Source: Calendula officinalis (lineage: Eukaryota > Streptophyta > Magnoliopsida > Asterales > Asteraceae). Taken from it: 64,000 nucleotides of DNA. The notes beneath the pieces are model-generated. The model did no database searches. It was not told the DNA's origin and saw nothing but the letters and a program-made list of their open reading frames with translations. Each line of letters opens with the position of its first letter. Positions within the stretch are counted from its first letter, which is position 1. The translations under genes and the position numbers were made by a program. Location of the stretch: NCBI GenBank assembly GCA_963853835.1, contig OY970824.1:68156884-68220883 (forward strand), given 5' to 3'. Below are positions 47,005 through 59,039 of the stretch, piece after piece.

Positions 47005-49224
47005 TGTAACATCTGTATATCTTATGAAACACCCGTAACTTTTTTTTTTTCTAACTGTGGAACTGACCTGGACTGATTTCTAGAGCTGATCCGAATGTCA
47101 TTTTGACACCAAAAATATTAGTCTATTAAAATTAGGCTTGACTCAATCAAACCGACCCGTTTGGGTATTCAAATCTAAACCAACTTGATCAACATTGAAA
47201 TTACTAGTTATTACAATACCAAATCATATACCTATTTAATAATCCATGTTTACTTTCAAAACATTACCATTACACTTATAAACATGACTAAGTATGCAAC
47301 AATCAAGTCGTATAACCAAAAACATCGGGTGTGCAAGCATACGTACAAAACATGGTCAAAGAGTAAAGAGTGATCATATACCCAAATATCACTCGAATCT
47401 CCGTTAGCTAAACATGATCTTTTCCTTCCCTTTTTGTCCCACTTGCTTGACCTATCAAACATAACAATACATAAAATGGTAAGCAAATTGCTTAGTGAAT
47501 AACGGAATCTACCAAACTATAAACATGAACATAATTTGGCAATAAATATACTTGAACACTAAACTACTAAAACATAATTTGTCATATAAAATGACCTTGG
47601 CACTTATTACTTGTCACATGAACTAGTTTTGATGATTTCTTGACATAATCACCAAAACCACTAACTTGGCACATGATCTTGTGTATCACCAACACAACTA
47701 CTTTGCCACATGATCTAGCATAAATGATTTTGGGCATTTCACTTATGCTATCTAACTTGCCCACTTGATCTAGTAAAAGTAATGATTGACATTACTTTTA
47801 GAAATCAACTTGCCAATCTATTCCAATTGCCAACTAACATTTATCACACAATCAATTAAGATTATATGATCATAAAACATGTACCAATATAAATAAATGC
47901 ACACCCTCATACTAAAGAAATTAAGCGTATTCCGGATGTCATTTATTCAACCCCTGTCCAAACCGTTACTCACCTTTATGACATGTTTGTCCTGTCTGGC
48001 CCGTTGACCCGTTTATTAGGAAGTTAAGAAACCTTGCACACCTATTAATGTAATCACATATCCTCACATTAATATATAAATTTTCTACTAATATGGTCAT
48101 TTTCTATAATTATATTCTAAATTTATCTCAACTAAAAAATAGCATTTTTATCAAACTGTACAGCCTGTAGAATTCTGTTAATCTGCACAGGTTATACTTT
48201 GATTCTGATTCTGAAACCAATTTCATTAGAAAGTAGACTCGAATACCTTTCCAATGGTTCTGACCTCATTAAAATCCGAATTACGGTTGATTTTATATGA
48301 TTTTTACAAAATGACCCATTTTCTGCACAAGTGCTGTCCACTTACGGATTTTATCAAAATTATATCATTCTAACTCAATTCAACTCCAAACTCTTAAATT
48401 AAGTAATCCCAAGTTATAAAATACATTTGGGAACAATTTGAAAACTTAATTAGATGTCTAGAAACCCTAATTTAGTTATATAAATCAACTTATCAAGTGA
48501 TGTGGTTTTAAACATATGAACCCTAAATTAAGATAACTAAATCAAATAAAGAATCTTACCTTTCAATAACTTAAAGAGCTGAAGCTAAGATGGAAATCAC
48601 CACCAAATTTCGAATTTAAGGTACTGTTTTGCTTGTTCTTTAATCTCACACATGAACACACACTTACACATAGAAGATGTCGATCAAATGAGGAGTACAC
48701 CTCCTCCTCAATTGACTTTAAGAGAAATTTTTGTTACTTAACCCTAAAGTAACTGAAAATGACAACTAAAGTCCCTATACTTCACACATCTTTACCATAT
48801 TGCCATATATTTAATATAAAAATAAACAATTAAGATGTATATAAATTACCTATATTTTTTTGGGTGTTACATCTTATAAGGGTGTAGATACCTCTCATAG
48901 CATGAGGCCTTTTGGATGAAGTGGTTCATACCAAGAACAAGACTGTGCGCTGGTGGGGAAAAGCGGACAATATCGTGCTACGGGATTCTGGGATGTTACA
49001 AGTGGTATCAGAGCCAGTCACCGGACCAATGTGCACAACGAGGATGTTCTGTCCGTAGGGGGAATATCACATCGGTTGGACAGGGGAGCGAAACATGTCT
49101 TATAAGGGTGTGGATATCTCTCCTGGCATGAGGCCTTTTGGGTGGAGTGGTCCATACCAAAACAAAAGCGTGCGCTGGTGGGCAAAGCGGATAATATCGT
49201 GCTACGGGATTCTAGGATGTTACA
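47005..49224 (+). mobile_element. TRIM element interrupted by a solo LTR
   Basis: Two copies of a short LTR begin TCTTATAAGGGTGT, contain GGCCTTTTGG(A/G)TG and TAATATCGTGCTACGGGATTC/ACAATATCGTG, and end GGATGTTACA at 49000 and 49224. The left copy is followed by AGTGGTATCAGAGCC (49001-49015), a tRNA-iMet primer binding site. Before the right copy lies a purine-rich GGACAGGGGAGCGAAACA. The internal region is well under 100 bases and codes for nothing, so this is a terminal-repeat retrotransposon in miniature. The left LTR is split by the insertion 47025-48871. Confidence 0.75.
47025..48871 (-). mobile_element. Solo LTR (1.85 kb) nested in the TRIM element
   Basis: Starts TGAAACACCCGTAAC and ends GGGTGTTACA, flanked by the 5-bp duplication TCTTA (47020-47024 and 48872-48876). 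Removing it restores the continuity of the TRIM LTR. Leader-like and donor-like text (CTTACCTTTC on the plus strand near 48556) points to minus orientation. No coding domain, PBS or second LTR is present. Confidence 0.8.
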
Positions 49225-49318
49225 TCATTTATAATGTTATGCATATAAACTTTATTGATAAAGAAACTAAACATTTTCGGAATTTGCTGATCGTATATGT
49301 AGAGTGAATGACTGAAGG

Positions 49319-49515
49319 TAGGCGTGCACAAAACCGGGTTGTTGACCAATCTGGTTTAGGTTTGAAAACCGAATCGGTCTTTGGTCAAAGGGGCAAAACC
49401 ATTTTTTACCAAACCGGGTCGATTGGGTTAGGTTTTCGGGTCTAAAAGGTCAAACTGGTTGTAATTTGTTAGGTTTGGGTTGGGACCGGTTCGGTTACAT
49501 AAACTGGTTGTGACC
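49319..49515. mobile_element. hAT-like fragment rich in AACCGG
   Basis: AGGCGTGCACAAAACCGGGT at the left and repeated AACCGG/CCGGTT motifs in both orientations. The right end is not resolved. Confidence 0.3.
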
Positions 49516-50495
49516 GCTTTTTGTAAAAAAAGATGCATTCGGTGTTTATCATGTACTATTTGATAAAAATAAGAGTAAATTACACGGAAGGTCCCTGTGG
49601 TTTACCACTTATTGCAGATACAGTTCCTGAACTTCATTTATTACACCAGACGTCCCTGGTATATACAATTTGTTACACTCATGGTCCCTACTACCCTTAA
49701 CTTTTTCTAAATGACAAAAATACCCTTTTGATCTTTTGTAATAAAAAGAAGATAAGGGACCGTGAATGTAATAAGTGATAAACCATATGGACCATCCCTG
49801 AAATTTACTCTATTAATTGATTTTTTTTCTTTTTTCTCTTTAATTGATATTCTTCCGCCACATTCAAACTCACCACCCACATCAATCTTTTTTAATTTAA
49901 ACCTCAATCAATAACCATTATCGTCGCGTCATCAAACCCCTGAGTAGTCGATCCATCACCAACCCCTGCCTTTGGTTGCCTGCTCCAGTTGTTCCGCCAC
50001 CGATGACGTTATATCGACCTGAGTGTGCAAAACACCAACTCCTATGGCGACGTGCATCAATTGTCTGAATCACCGCGTGTGCAGACCACAAACTCCTCTG
50101 GCGACGTGTATCAATTGTCTGAATTAATTCAGTTCGATAAAATGTCATAGGTGGTTTAACAACTGGAGAAGGCAACCAGAGGAAGGGGTTGGTGAAGGAT
50201 CGACTTTTCAGGGGGTTTGGTGGCTCGACGATTGTAACACCCCGAGACCCGGCCTAACATTTTTAAGGTTGTTGGTAAGTTTATTTTATTATTTATAATT
50301 TTATAGAATTTTATTAGATTTATTAGAATTTTTAACCACGGGGTTAAAAATTAGCAAAACTGAGATAGATATATTTTAGTATGATTTTTATATATCTGGG
50401 TCCACTTTTGAATCGGAGTTCTAGTGGTATTTTTAGTTTTCAAAACAGAGTTCGTTTAGAGTACCAAATTAGACATGTACTTTTGTATTATAATG

Positions 50496-50554
<59 letters not shown>

Positions 50555-50789
50555 CGCTTAGTGGCTATACACGTGTGATGTGTATGGCTTTTAGGAAGAA
50601 AAATTGTGTTCTCAGCTCTATCTCATTATCTCTCTCTCGTCTCTGCTCCAAAACACACTACACACACTAACTTTGAGAATTAGTAATTCAAGCTTAGAAT
50701 TTTGGAGATTAAAGACTTGAACTCGAAAATCATCAAAGAAGAGGTAAGGAATCTTTGTTTTTGTCTAAGGTGTTAATTTTAGGTGTTTT

Positions 50790-52539
50790 TGTAAAGACCG
50801 AAACCAAAAAAACGACCACCTTTAACCCATTTACAACAAACCTTTTGAAATTAACCAAAATACAAGTTTAAAAGTACTAAACCATAACCATATACATTCC
50901 AAAATACCAACTACGAACCGGATACAAACTAACTAATCAACCCAAAAACATAAATGTACAATGACTACAAATCTATACCAAAAGAGAAGCTTTCTTCAAG
51001 CCTCAAGCAAACCAACTTCGAATACCGACTCACACTTGCCCTTGCCTTTATCTATCCCTGGAAAATGGTGACAACTAAACGGTAAGCTATAAAAGCTTAG
51101 TGAGTTCCACAATGCATAATGTTATACTAAATAATTATATAAATCAACATAAATAATCAAACAAATATCAACGGGTCAAAGTACCGGGTTATCACAATTA
51201 TTTCACCACAATGCATCACATATAAATTTCGGGTCAACAATGATCAAGGTACAATTCCAGATTCAACAAAGTGCGTCATTCCCTCTTAGGCCATTAGGGA
51301 ATGAGGCCGATGAAGGTGATCAAGGCACCCCTAAATGAGTCCAAGATCCAGCTTCACCACCACGGTCCATACCACTCCTCCGCCAGGTACTCCCGCGTCC
51401 ACCGCCCGACATATTACACGAAGTAATACTCGGACCGCCATGGGTCCTCACGAAATGAATTATCACTCAAGGCATTTCACTCATACGGGTCAAGGAAATG
51501 TTACGGTTCGACAAGGTAATCTCAATGATCAAGGCAAAACACAAGGAATTCAATCAAAAGGAACACTATCTAGCCACATTGCACTTATATGATTAAAAGT
51601 ATACACATTGTACATAGTGAACTCACCTGGGATTAAGCAATTGCCAATACGAGCCAAGTACTTCCTTTAGTCAAATTCCATTGTCACCGATTGATACAAT
51701 CACCACAATTTCCCAATTGTTTACCTATCACAATTATACTTATCTTATTCAATATACAAACTCATAATCACAACTAGTATGACCTTTAATCACCAATTTT
51801 CCCAAATCGGTAATTAACCCAAAACCCTAAACTTCTAGCTATTCATCTAAGTGCATAATCACATGCTTACCACAACTTTCGCTACTAAAGACTCATTTAT
51901 ACAAGTATACAATATCGATTTCCAGGTTTATAACTCAAACCCTAACTAGGGTTCTTGACCTACTAGCCTTATACTTCAAGTTCTACACATGCATAGAGAT
52001 AGAGATGATGAATTACCTTAATTATAGACACAAGTGATGAAAACCCTTTGATTTCTAGTCAAAATCTGCCCAAGAACACCCAATATTGTCCAAAATCGTC
52101 CACACCCGTCGAGAGAGAAATTTAGGGAAGAAATGAGCTGAAATGGGTCAAAAATCCCGTTTTTATGTCTACCCTCCACAAGATAGCGCCGCTATCTTCA
52201 AGATAGCGCTGCTATCTTGCCACCCCTTGCTTTTTAGCGCCTCTATCTTCAAGATAGAGCCGCTATCTCCCAAATTTTTCGCGTTTTGCCCAATGCTATA
52301 ATGAGTGGCTGTTCTAATTGCACAAGATAGCGCCGCTATCTCTAAGATAGCGCCGCTATCTTCCCAAAAGGCTGCAATTTCGCATTTTTCTTCCTTTTTA
52401 ACTTATACCACTTAATCCAATACACAAAACACAGATTTTTCATCGAAAATTTAACTACCAAGACTTAATTCCTTATCACTTATCAACTAATACCGAACTT
52501 AACAATTAAAATGCATGGATTTAAAACACGTATGTTACA
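50790..52539 (-). mobile_element. Solo LTR (1.75 kb) nested in the left gypsy LTR
   Basis: Begins TGTAAAGACCG and ends GTATGTTACA; the 5-bp duplication GTTTT flanks it (50785-50789 and 52540-52544). The empty site is visible in the right LTR near 59564-59572 (GGTGTTTTGCTC). It is related to the LTR at 15939-21340 (shared TGCGTCATTCCCTCTTAGGC and palindrome array). Orientation is probably minus. A frame at 51335-51592 within it is not a recognisable protein. Confidence 0.88.
52180..52368. repeat. Second array of GATAGCGCCGCTATC odd palindromes
   Basis: About six copies or near-copies of the 15-base motif, several point-mutated (GCGCTGCTATC, GAGCCGCTATC). Same relative place and spacing as the array at 20983-21170 in the related LTR. 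Confidence 0.8.
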
Positions 52540-53354
52540 GTTTTGCTCAAGAACTTAGTTAGGGTTTTTGGTGGGTTTAATGTGAAAACTGAAATTGATG
52601 ATTTCTGTTGATTATGTTATGTTAGTGAAGTGTTATAGACACTATATGAATGATTGAAACATCCAATTTGAACCTAATTCATATTTGGTGATTTGGGTCA
52701 AGAACCCTAATTTTAAAGATTATGATTTCTGTGAAATTGTTATTGTTTAGGATTGTAATTAATGTTATAATTGTATTAATAGCTAGTAGTAACATCGAAT
52801 TGATAAATTGGTGGTATTTGCAAAAGTTAGTAAGTTGACAATGGTATAGTTTGACTTTTCTAAAGTCAAATCTGGAAATTGTATTGTGTTGATTATGTAT
52901 AATTGTAGAAGATGCAAAATAATAGCAATTGTGGTTTAAAGAACACACATTTGGTTGGTTGTAAGTTAAAAGTTGGGTTTTGACCCGTTTGGGTCAAAAT
53001 AGTACCTTAATTGTGTAATTACAAATTATTAGTTCGAATTTGACTTTGAGTAAGTCAAAGATATTAGATGTGCAGAAATTGTTTGGTAATAAGTGTAAGA
53101 ATTGATTTCAAGTTGAGTTTTCAGCTTATGCATATTTTTGGTTTAACCGGTACTAATTCGGTTATTGTTTCGGTTAGCAGGAAAAGGAAAGGCGAAGACT
53201 CAGTGATATAAGACGACTGAGTGGTCATCGATAGTGCCAAGGTGAGTGGAATTATAATCTTTGTAATGTTTAATTGCAATGGTTTAGGTTGCAATTTGCT
53301 GGGTTGGTTTTGGAAATTGTTGAGATGAAAAAGTGCAGGATTTTGACCATCTGA

Positions 53355-53530
53355 AGCCGTTCGCGACGCGAACTGTGTAGGTTCGCGACGCGAACCTGAT
53401 GCCGTGAAATCAAAACCAAACAGAAACTCGAAATAGCGAACGCGAAATTTTTAGCGGACGAGATCGCGACGCGATCTCTTAGTTGCGACGCGAATTCTGA
53501 CGCGAACAGGGGTTCGCGACGCGAACTTGC
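53355..53530. repeat. CpG-rich TTCGCGACGCGAA palindrome cluster in gypsy LTR
   Basis: Four or more copies of TTCGCG-A-CGCGAA or relatives (GATCGCGACGCGATC, TTGCGACGCGAA). Six-base or longer inverted arms surround a single base. The counterpart in the right LTR (60375-60530) has one unit fewer and some units mutated (TTCGCGATGCGAAC). Confidence 0.8.
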
Positions 53531-54145
53531 TGTTTGGCTGCAAAACTTGTGTTGAGTTTTACACAGTATTTTTTAATGTTAATTAACTGGTTATGTGTTA
53601 ATTAATTAATATGTGCACATGGAAAAGAGTAGAGGACTGTCTGCGTGGGGGGCTGGGCTTCGTTTACTGTTAGTTAACGGTAATTGTACCTTGGCATATG
53701 TGTTGTGTTTGAAGGAAGCTTTACCGTTTCTAATGAGTAAAGGGCTTCCGGTAAGCTGTTGTTAGACCCACAACAGTTGTAAGGTTCTGCAAAACCGCTG
53801 GTCCTTTCGTTATTTGTGAATTAGTGAAAATTGTGAATCAAGATTGTTGGATTTGACATTATAAAGTGTTATGATTTTAATCACTTAGCTTTGTGCTAAT
53901 TTCCCTCGATGTTGAATCTTTTGCAGGTTTTGGAGATTGTATTTTGGGAGTTTGTGAATAGGAATGGATGACCAAATTATAAAGATATATTTTTTGGAGT
54001 CGAGCCGAAAGTTTATAACACCGTTTTGTAAATATTAAATTACCAATTACTTTACTTTTATATTGTCTGCAAATTAATTATTTTAAACGCTTCCGTGGTT
54101 GTTTTGTTTTAAAAAAAATGGTATGAAAATTTTGGTGTTACAATT

Positions 54146-54157
54146 TGGTATCAGAGC
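54146..54157 (+). promoter_or_regulatory. Primer binding site of the gypsy element (tRNA-iMet)
   Basis: TGGTATCAGAGC, complementary to the 3' end of initiator tRNA-Met, lies three bases after the end of the left LTR. This is the usual site and primer for plant Ty3/Gypsy and many Copia elements. Confidence 0.9.
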
Positions 54158-54333
54158 ATTGGTTTGGCAATGTGTATACATTTAGGTGTACATTTCCAAA
54201 TCAAGGCTCGAGTTTGGTCAAACATTCCTAGAGTGGGGGAATTAGGAAAGACTGGATAGATGGGGATGTTAGAATGTTAGGTACTAACGAATTTAAAACT
54301 AATGTTTTGTGAGATGATGTGTTGATTACAGGT

Positions 54334-57300
54334 ATGGCCGATAACGAGCAGAATATTCCTGTGACCCTATCAACGATTGAACCGGGTAATGTTGGAACTT
54401 CGGGTAATACAAATGAGGATCGGGAGGATTATATTGTCAGAATGGAAAGTGAAATACGACATCTTCATAATATTATTGACGGAATGCATCGAAACCAAAC
54501 TACCCAAACACCGATTCCAACAACAATGCCTACATTTTCAATACCAATCCACACTATGCCAACCCAAATTATGTCAACCGTTTCTATGCCACCACCCACA
54601 ATACCCGAACAATTTTATTTCCAACCTCCGACTCAATCACAAGGTGCTCCTCAGTATACATTCATTCCATATCCAATTTCAACGGGAGTTAAACCTCAAT
54701 GTACTTATAAAGAATTTCTTGATTGTAAACCACCAGAGTACAAAGGTAGTAATGATCCAACAGTGACTTTGAATTGGTTGAGGGAAATGGAAAGAACTTT
54801 AGATGCAGCAAATTGTGAGGAACGTATGAAAGTGAAATATGCTTCAAGAATGTTAAAAGAAATGGCTATGCAATGGTGGGATGTTTGGACGAAACATATG
54901 TCCCCGGCCGAAGAAGATGCAATTACTTGGAAAGAATTTTATGATAGAGTGTGTGATCATTTTTGTAATGAATTTGAAATGAATAAAATTAGGAAGGAAT
55001 TTATGAATTTACAAATGAATGATAGGATGTCGGTTGATGAGTTAATCAAGCAGTTTAATGATAAACTCAGATTTGTGAAACAGTGGGTGCCCGATGAAAA
55101 GGCACAGTTACAACATTTTGTGGAAGCATTGCTGCCTGATTATAGGGGTATAGTTCGAACAGCAAATACGTTGACTCGGGCTTTTAATTTGGCAAGGTCT
55201 GCGGAAGGTGATCATAAAGCAAAAGAAAGACTGAATCGGGAAAGAGGAGGTTTACAAAGATCAAGATTTGACCAGTCGGGTTCCCAACAAAGTAGGAGGT
55301 GGCAAGGTAATCAGAGACAAGGTTCTCAAGGGTCGAATGTTAGAAGACGAACTGAAAGTGTTTCTAGTCAGAGATCTCAATGGTGTAACAAATGTAAGTC
55401 TTATCATTCTGGGCCGTGTACAGCTCAGACGATGAAGTGTATTCGATGTGGGCAGATGGGTCATGAGGTTAAAGATTGTAAGTTTCCTCGTAATGTGTGT
55501 TGGAACTGCCAGAAGGAAGGTCATCGGGTTGGTGATTGTCCAACAGGAAAGAGGTTTGGGTCCAGTTCAGGGTCAGGGTTAGCGGGCGGTTCGTTATCTT
55601 TAACGGGCCAAAAGAGAAAGAACCCTCCTCCACCTGAGGGTAGAGCTTTTCAGATGACGGTAGATGATGCTATGTCTACCGATGATGTTATCACCGGTAT
55701 GTTCTTGATTAATAATATACCTGCACGTATACTTTTTGATTCTGGTGCTAATCGTTCTTTTATTTCGATAAAATTTTGTGATAAATTGAATTTACCTGTT
55801 AAAAATGTGACAACACCATTAGAGATTGAAGTAGCAAATGGTAAGTCGGTTCCGGTCACAATATCTGTGTCCGGGGCACGTATAGATATCGATGGTGTTC
55901 ATTTTGAAGTATTTCTTTTAGTAATGCCGATATCCGGCTTTGATGTAGTACTTGGTATGGATTGGCTAAGTATTAATAGAGCGAATATTAAGTGTCATAA
56001 GAAGATAATTTCTTTTCCTTTATCTGACGGGACACGTGTAGTGGCCCGTGGGGAACGAGCCAATTCATTTATTCCATTAATATCTATTATGAAAGCTAGA
56101 AGGGCATTAGTCAAGGGGTGTGAATTATTTTTGGCTTATGCAATTGATGCCCGAAAAGAAAAGAAGACAGTTAATGATATTCGGGTGGTATCGGAATACC
56201 CGGAAGTGTTTCCCGATGAGTTGCCTGGGTTACCTCCTATTCGAGAGGTAGAATTCAAAATTGATCTTATTCCCGGATCTAGTCCGATTGCTCGGGCTCC
56301 GTAGCGATTGGCACCGTCAGAAATTCGAGAAATGATGACTCAAATTCAAGAACTTCTTGATATGGGTTTTATCCGGTCAAGTTCCTCGCCTTGGGGTGCT
56401 CCGGTTTTATTCGTGAAAAAGAAAGCCGGTACGTTTCGTATGTGTATAGATTATCGGGAATTAAATAAAAGGACCGTGAAGAATAAGTATCCATTGCCTC
56501 GAATAGATGATTTATTTGATCAACTACAAGGTGCTTGTTATTTTTCGAAGATTGATTTACGGTCCGGTTATCATCAAGTACGTGTACATGAAAATGATAT
56601 TCACAAAACCGCTTTTCGTACCCGATACGATCATTATGAGTTCCTAGTTATGCCTTTCGGGTTAACAACGCACCCGCGATATTTATGGATCTTATGAATC
56701 GGGTATGTCGGCCTTTTCTAGATAAATTTGTCATTGTATTTATAGATGACATATTAATCTATTCTAAAACCGAATTGGATCACGAGGATCATTTGAGGCA
56801 AGTTTTAAGTACTTTAAAACGGGAACAATTATATGCTAAATTTTCAAAATGTGAATTTTGGTTACGAGAAGTGCAGTTTTTGGGCCATGTTATTTGTGCA
56901 GACGGGGTGAAAGTTGATCCAGCAAAGATAACAGCGGTTATGAATTGGAGTGCACCGAAAACACCGTCAGAAATCAAGAGTTTTCTTGGATTGGCGGGTT
57001 ATTACCGAAGATTTATCAAAGATTTTTCAAAGATTGCGGGTCCATTAACCAAGTTAACAAGAAAAGATGTACCGTACCGGTGGGATGAAGAACAAGAAAA
57101 GGCGTTCCAAACTTTGAAAGAATTATTATGTCAAGCACAAATTCTCGCGTTACCGGAAGGTTCGGAAGATTTTGTCGTTTATTGTGATGCTTCATACTTG
57201 GGTTTAGGGTGTGTATTAATGCAAAGAGATCGGGTGATTGCTTATGCTTCTCGACAGTTGAAGACCCACGAGAAGAATTATCCTACTCATGATTTAGAGC

Positions 57301-59027
57301 TAGCGGCGGTAATTTTTGCATTAAAACTGTGGAGACATTATTTGTATGGTTCCAAATGCATTATTTGTACCGATCACTAAAGCCTACAATATGTGTTTTC
57401 ACAAAAAGAATTAAATATGAGACAAAGACGGTGGCTAGAACTTATAAAAGATTATGATTGTGAAATTAAGTATCACCCGGGGAAGGAAAATGTAGTTGCA
57501 GATGCATTAAGCCGAAAAGGATCGTCAGATAATGTTCGGTTTATGAGAATCAAAATTGTATCCGAGTTGATAGATCGATTAAAGATTTGTCAACAAGAAG
57601 CTTTATTAGATAATAATTTAAAAGCAGAGATCATGACAAAGCGAAAAGATGAACTAGAAGTTGATTCCCGAGGGTTAAAAACCTTTCATACACGGGTTTG
57701 GGTGCCGATGATTGGTGGGTTACGTGATCTGATTATATTGGAAGCGCACAAATCGCGATTATCTATTCATCCAGGTAGTACAAAGATGTATAATGACTTG
57801 AAAGTGTTATATTGGTGGCCGACAATGAAGACCGATGTGGCGCAATTTGTAGAAAAATGCCATATTTGTGCTCAAGTAAAAGCTGAACATCAAAAGCCAT
57901 ACGGGTCCTTGAAACAACTAGAAATTCCCGAGTGGAAATGGGAACATATAACTATGGATTTCGTTACTAAACTTCCTCGTACCCAGAGAAATCATGATAT
58001 GATTTGGGTGATAGTAGATCAGTTGACAAAAAGTGCTCATTTCTTAGCTACAAGTGAAACCGCATCACTTGATAAATTAGCTAAATTATACATTGATGAA
58101 ATTGTGTCCCGACATGGTATTCCTTTATCAATTGTATCCGATCGAGATTCTCGATTTGTTTCTAATTTTTGGAAAGGATTACAACGGGAATTGGGCACTC
58201 GAGTTAATTTGAGTACCGCATATCACCCACAAACCGATGGGAAAACCGAGAGGACAATACAAATTCTCGAAGATATGTTACGAGCATGTGTTTTAGAATA
58301 TGGTGGATTTTGGGATACACATTTACCGTTGGTGGAATTTGCTTATAATAATTCATATCATTCGAGTATTAAGATGCCACCGTATGAAATGTTATATGGT
58401 CATCGATGTAGAACTCCTACTTGTTGGTTAGAAGCCGGGGAAAAGCAATATGCCGGACCCGATATTGTTGAAATGACCGCCGAGAAAGTGAAAATAGCCC
58501 GAGAGAAGTTGAAAGCGGCTCGAGATAGACAAAAGATGTATGCGGATCCCCGACGTCGACCGGTTACGTTTGAACAAGGTGAGTTAGTATATTTGAAAGT
58601 GTCACCGTGGAAAGGGGTTATACGGTTCGGGAAACGCGGAAAGTTAGCACCACGATATATTGGACCGTTTTCGATTCGTCAAGTAGTTAATGATCAAACG
58701 GTTGCATTAGATCTTCCTCCGGAATTAGCGGGTATTCATGACACATTTAATGTGTGTTATTTGAAAAAGTGTCACGTTGAAGATGAAAGTCAAGTATTAC
58801 CGATACGAGATTAGAAAGTTGATATGAAAAAGAGGTTAGTTGAAGAACCGATTGAGTTATTAGATCGAAAAGTTACTAAGTTACGAAAGAAACAGATTCC
58901 AATGGTATTGGTAAAGTGGAAACATAGTTTAGGTTCGAATTTAACGTGGGAGACGGAAGAAGATATGTAGAATCGTTATCCGGGTTTATTTGAACATGTT
59001 GAGATTCCGAGGACGGAATCTATTTAA
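54334..59027 (+). pseudogene. Gag-pol polyprotein of the gypsy element, with stops and a frameshift
   Basis: From ATG 54334 the frame is open to a stop at 56302-56304. It covers gag (a Pro/Thr/Met-rich N-terminus and a capsid-like region) with CCHC zinc knuckles (CIRCGQMGHEVKDC near residue 369 and CWNCQKEGHRVGDC), and protease (LFDSGANRSF near residue 467). Reverse transcriptase follows (YRELNKRTVKNKYPLP, then FIDDILIYS near 56740) with a frameshift at about 56661-56685. RNase H has YCDASYLGLG near 57180. A stop lies at 57378-57380. Integrase shows the HHCC zinc region (H...CHICAQVK) and the DDE core (MDFV near 57955, SDRDSRF near 58135). The tail carries stops at 58812-58814 and 58968-58970 before the terminal TAA at 59025-59027. 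It is dead as it stands. Confidence 0.9.
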
Positions 59028-59039
59028 GGAGGGGAGATT

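Larger units (their letters stand above)
50233..54142 (+). repeat. Left LTR of the gypsy element (with nested solo LTR)
   Basis: Matches the right LTR apart from the 1750-bp insertion at 50790-52539, a longer (AT)n run (about 50499-50553 against about 20 bases at 59311-59330), one extra CGCG-palindrome unit near 53375-53396, and scattered substitutions that are mostly C-T or G-A. Without insertion and duplication it is about 2155 bp. A TATA-rich stretch just before AGCGCTTAGTGG (50553) is a candidate promoter. Confidence 0.9.

Noticed and set aside
51335..51592. Plus-strand open frame of 85 codons
   Set aside because: It lies inside a solo LTR and corresponds to diverged, stop-containing text in the related LTR near 16730.
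52679..52948. Minus-strand open frame of 89 codons, repeated at 59701-59970
   Set aside because: It is antisense LTR sequence present in both gypsy LTRs; not protein-like.
54377..54766. Overlapping frame of 129 codons in gag
   Set aside because: Out-of-frame shadow of the gag region.
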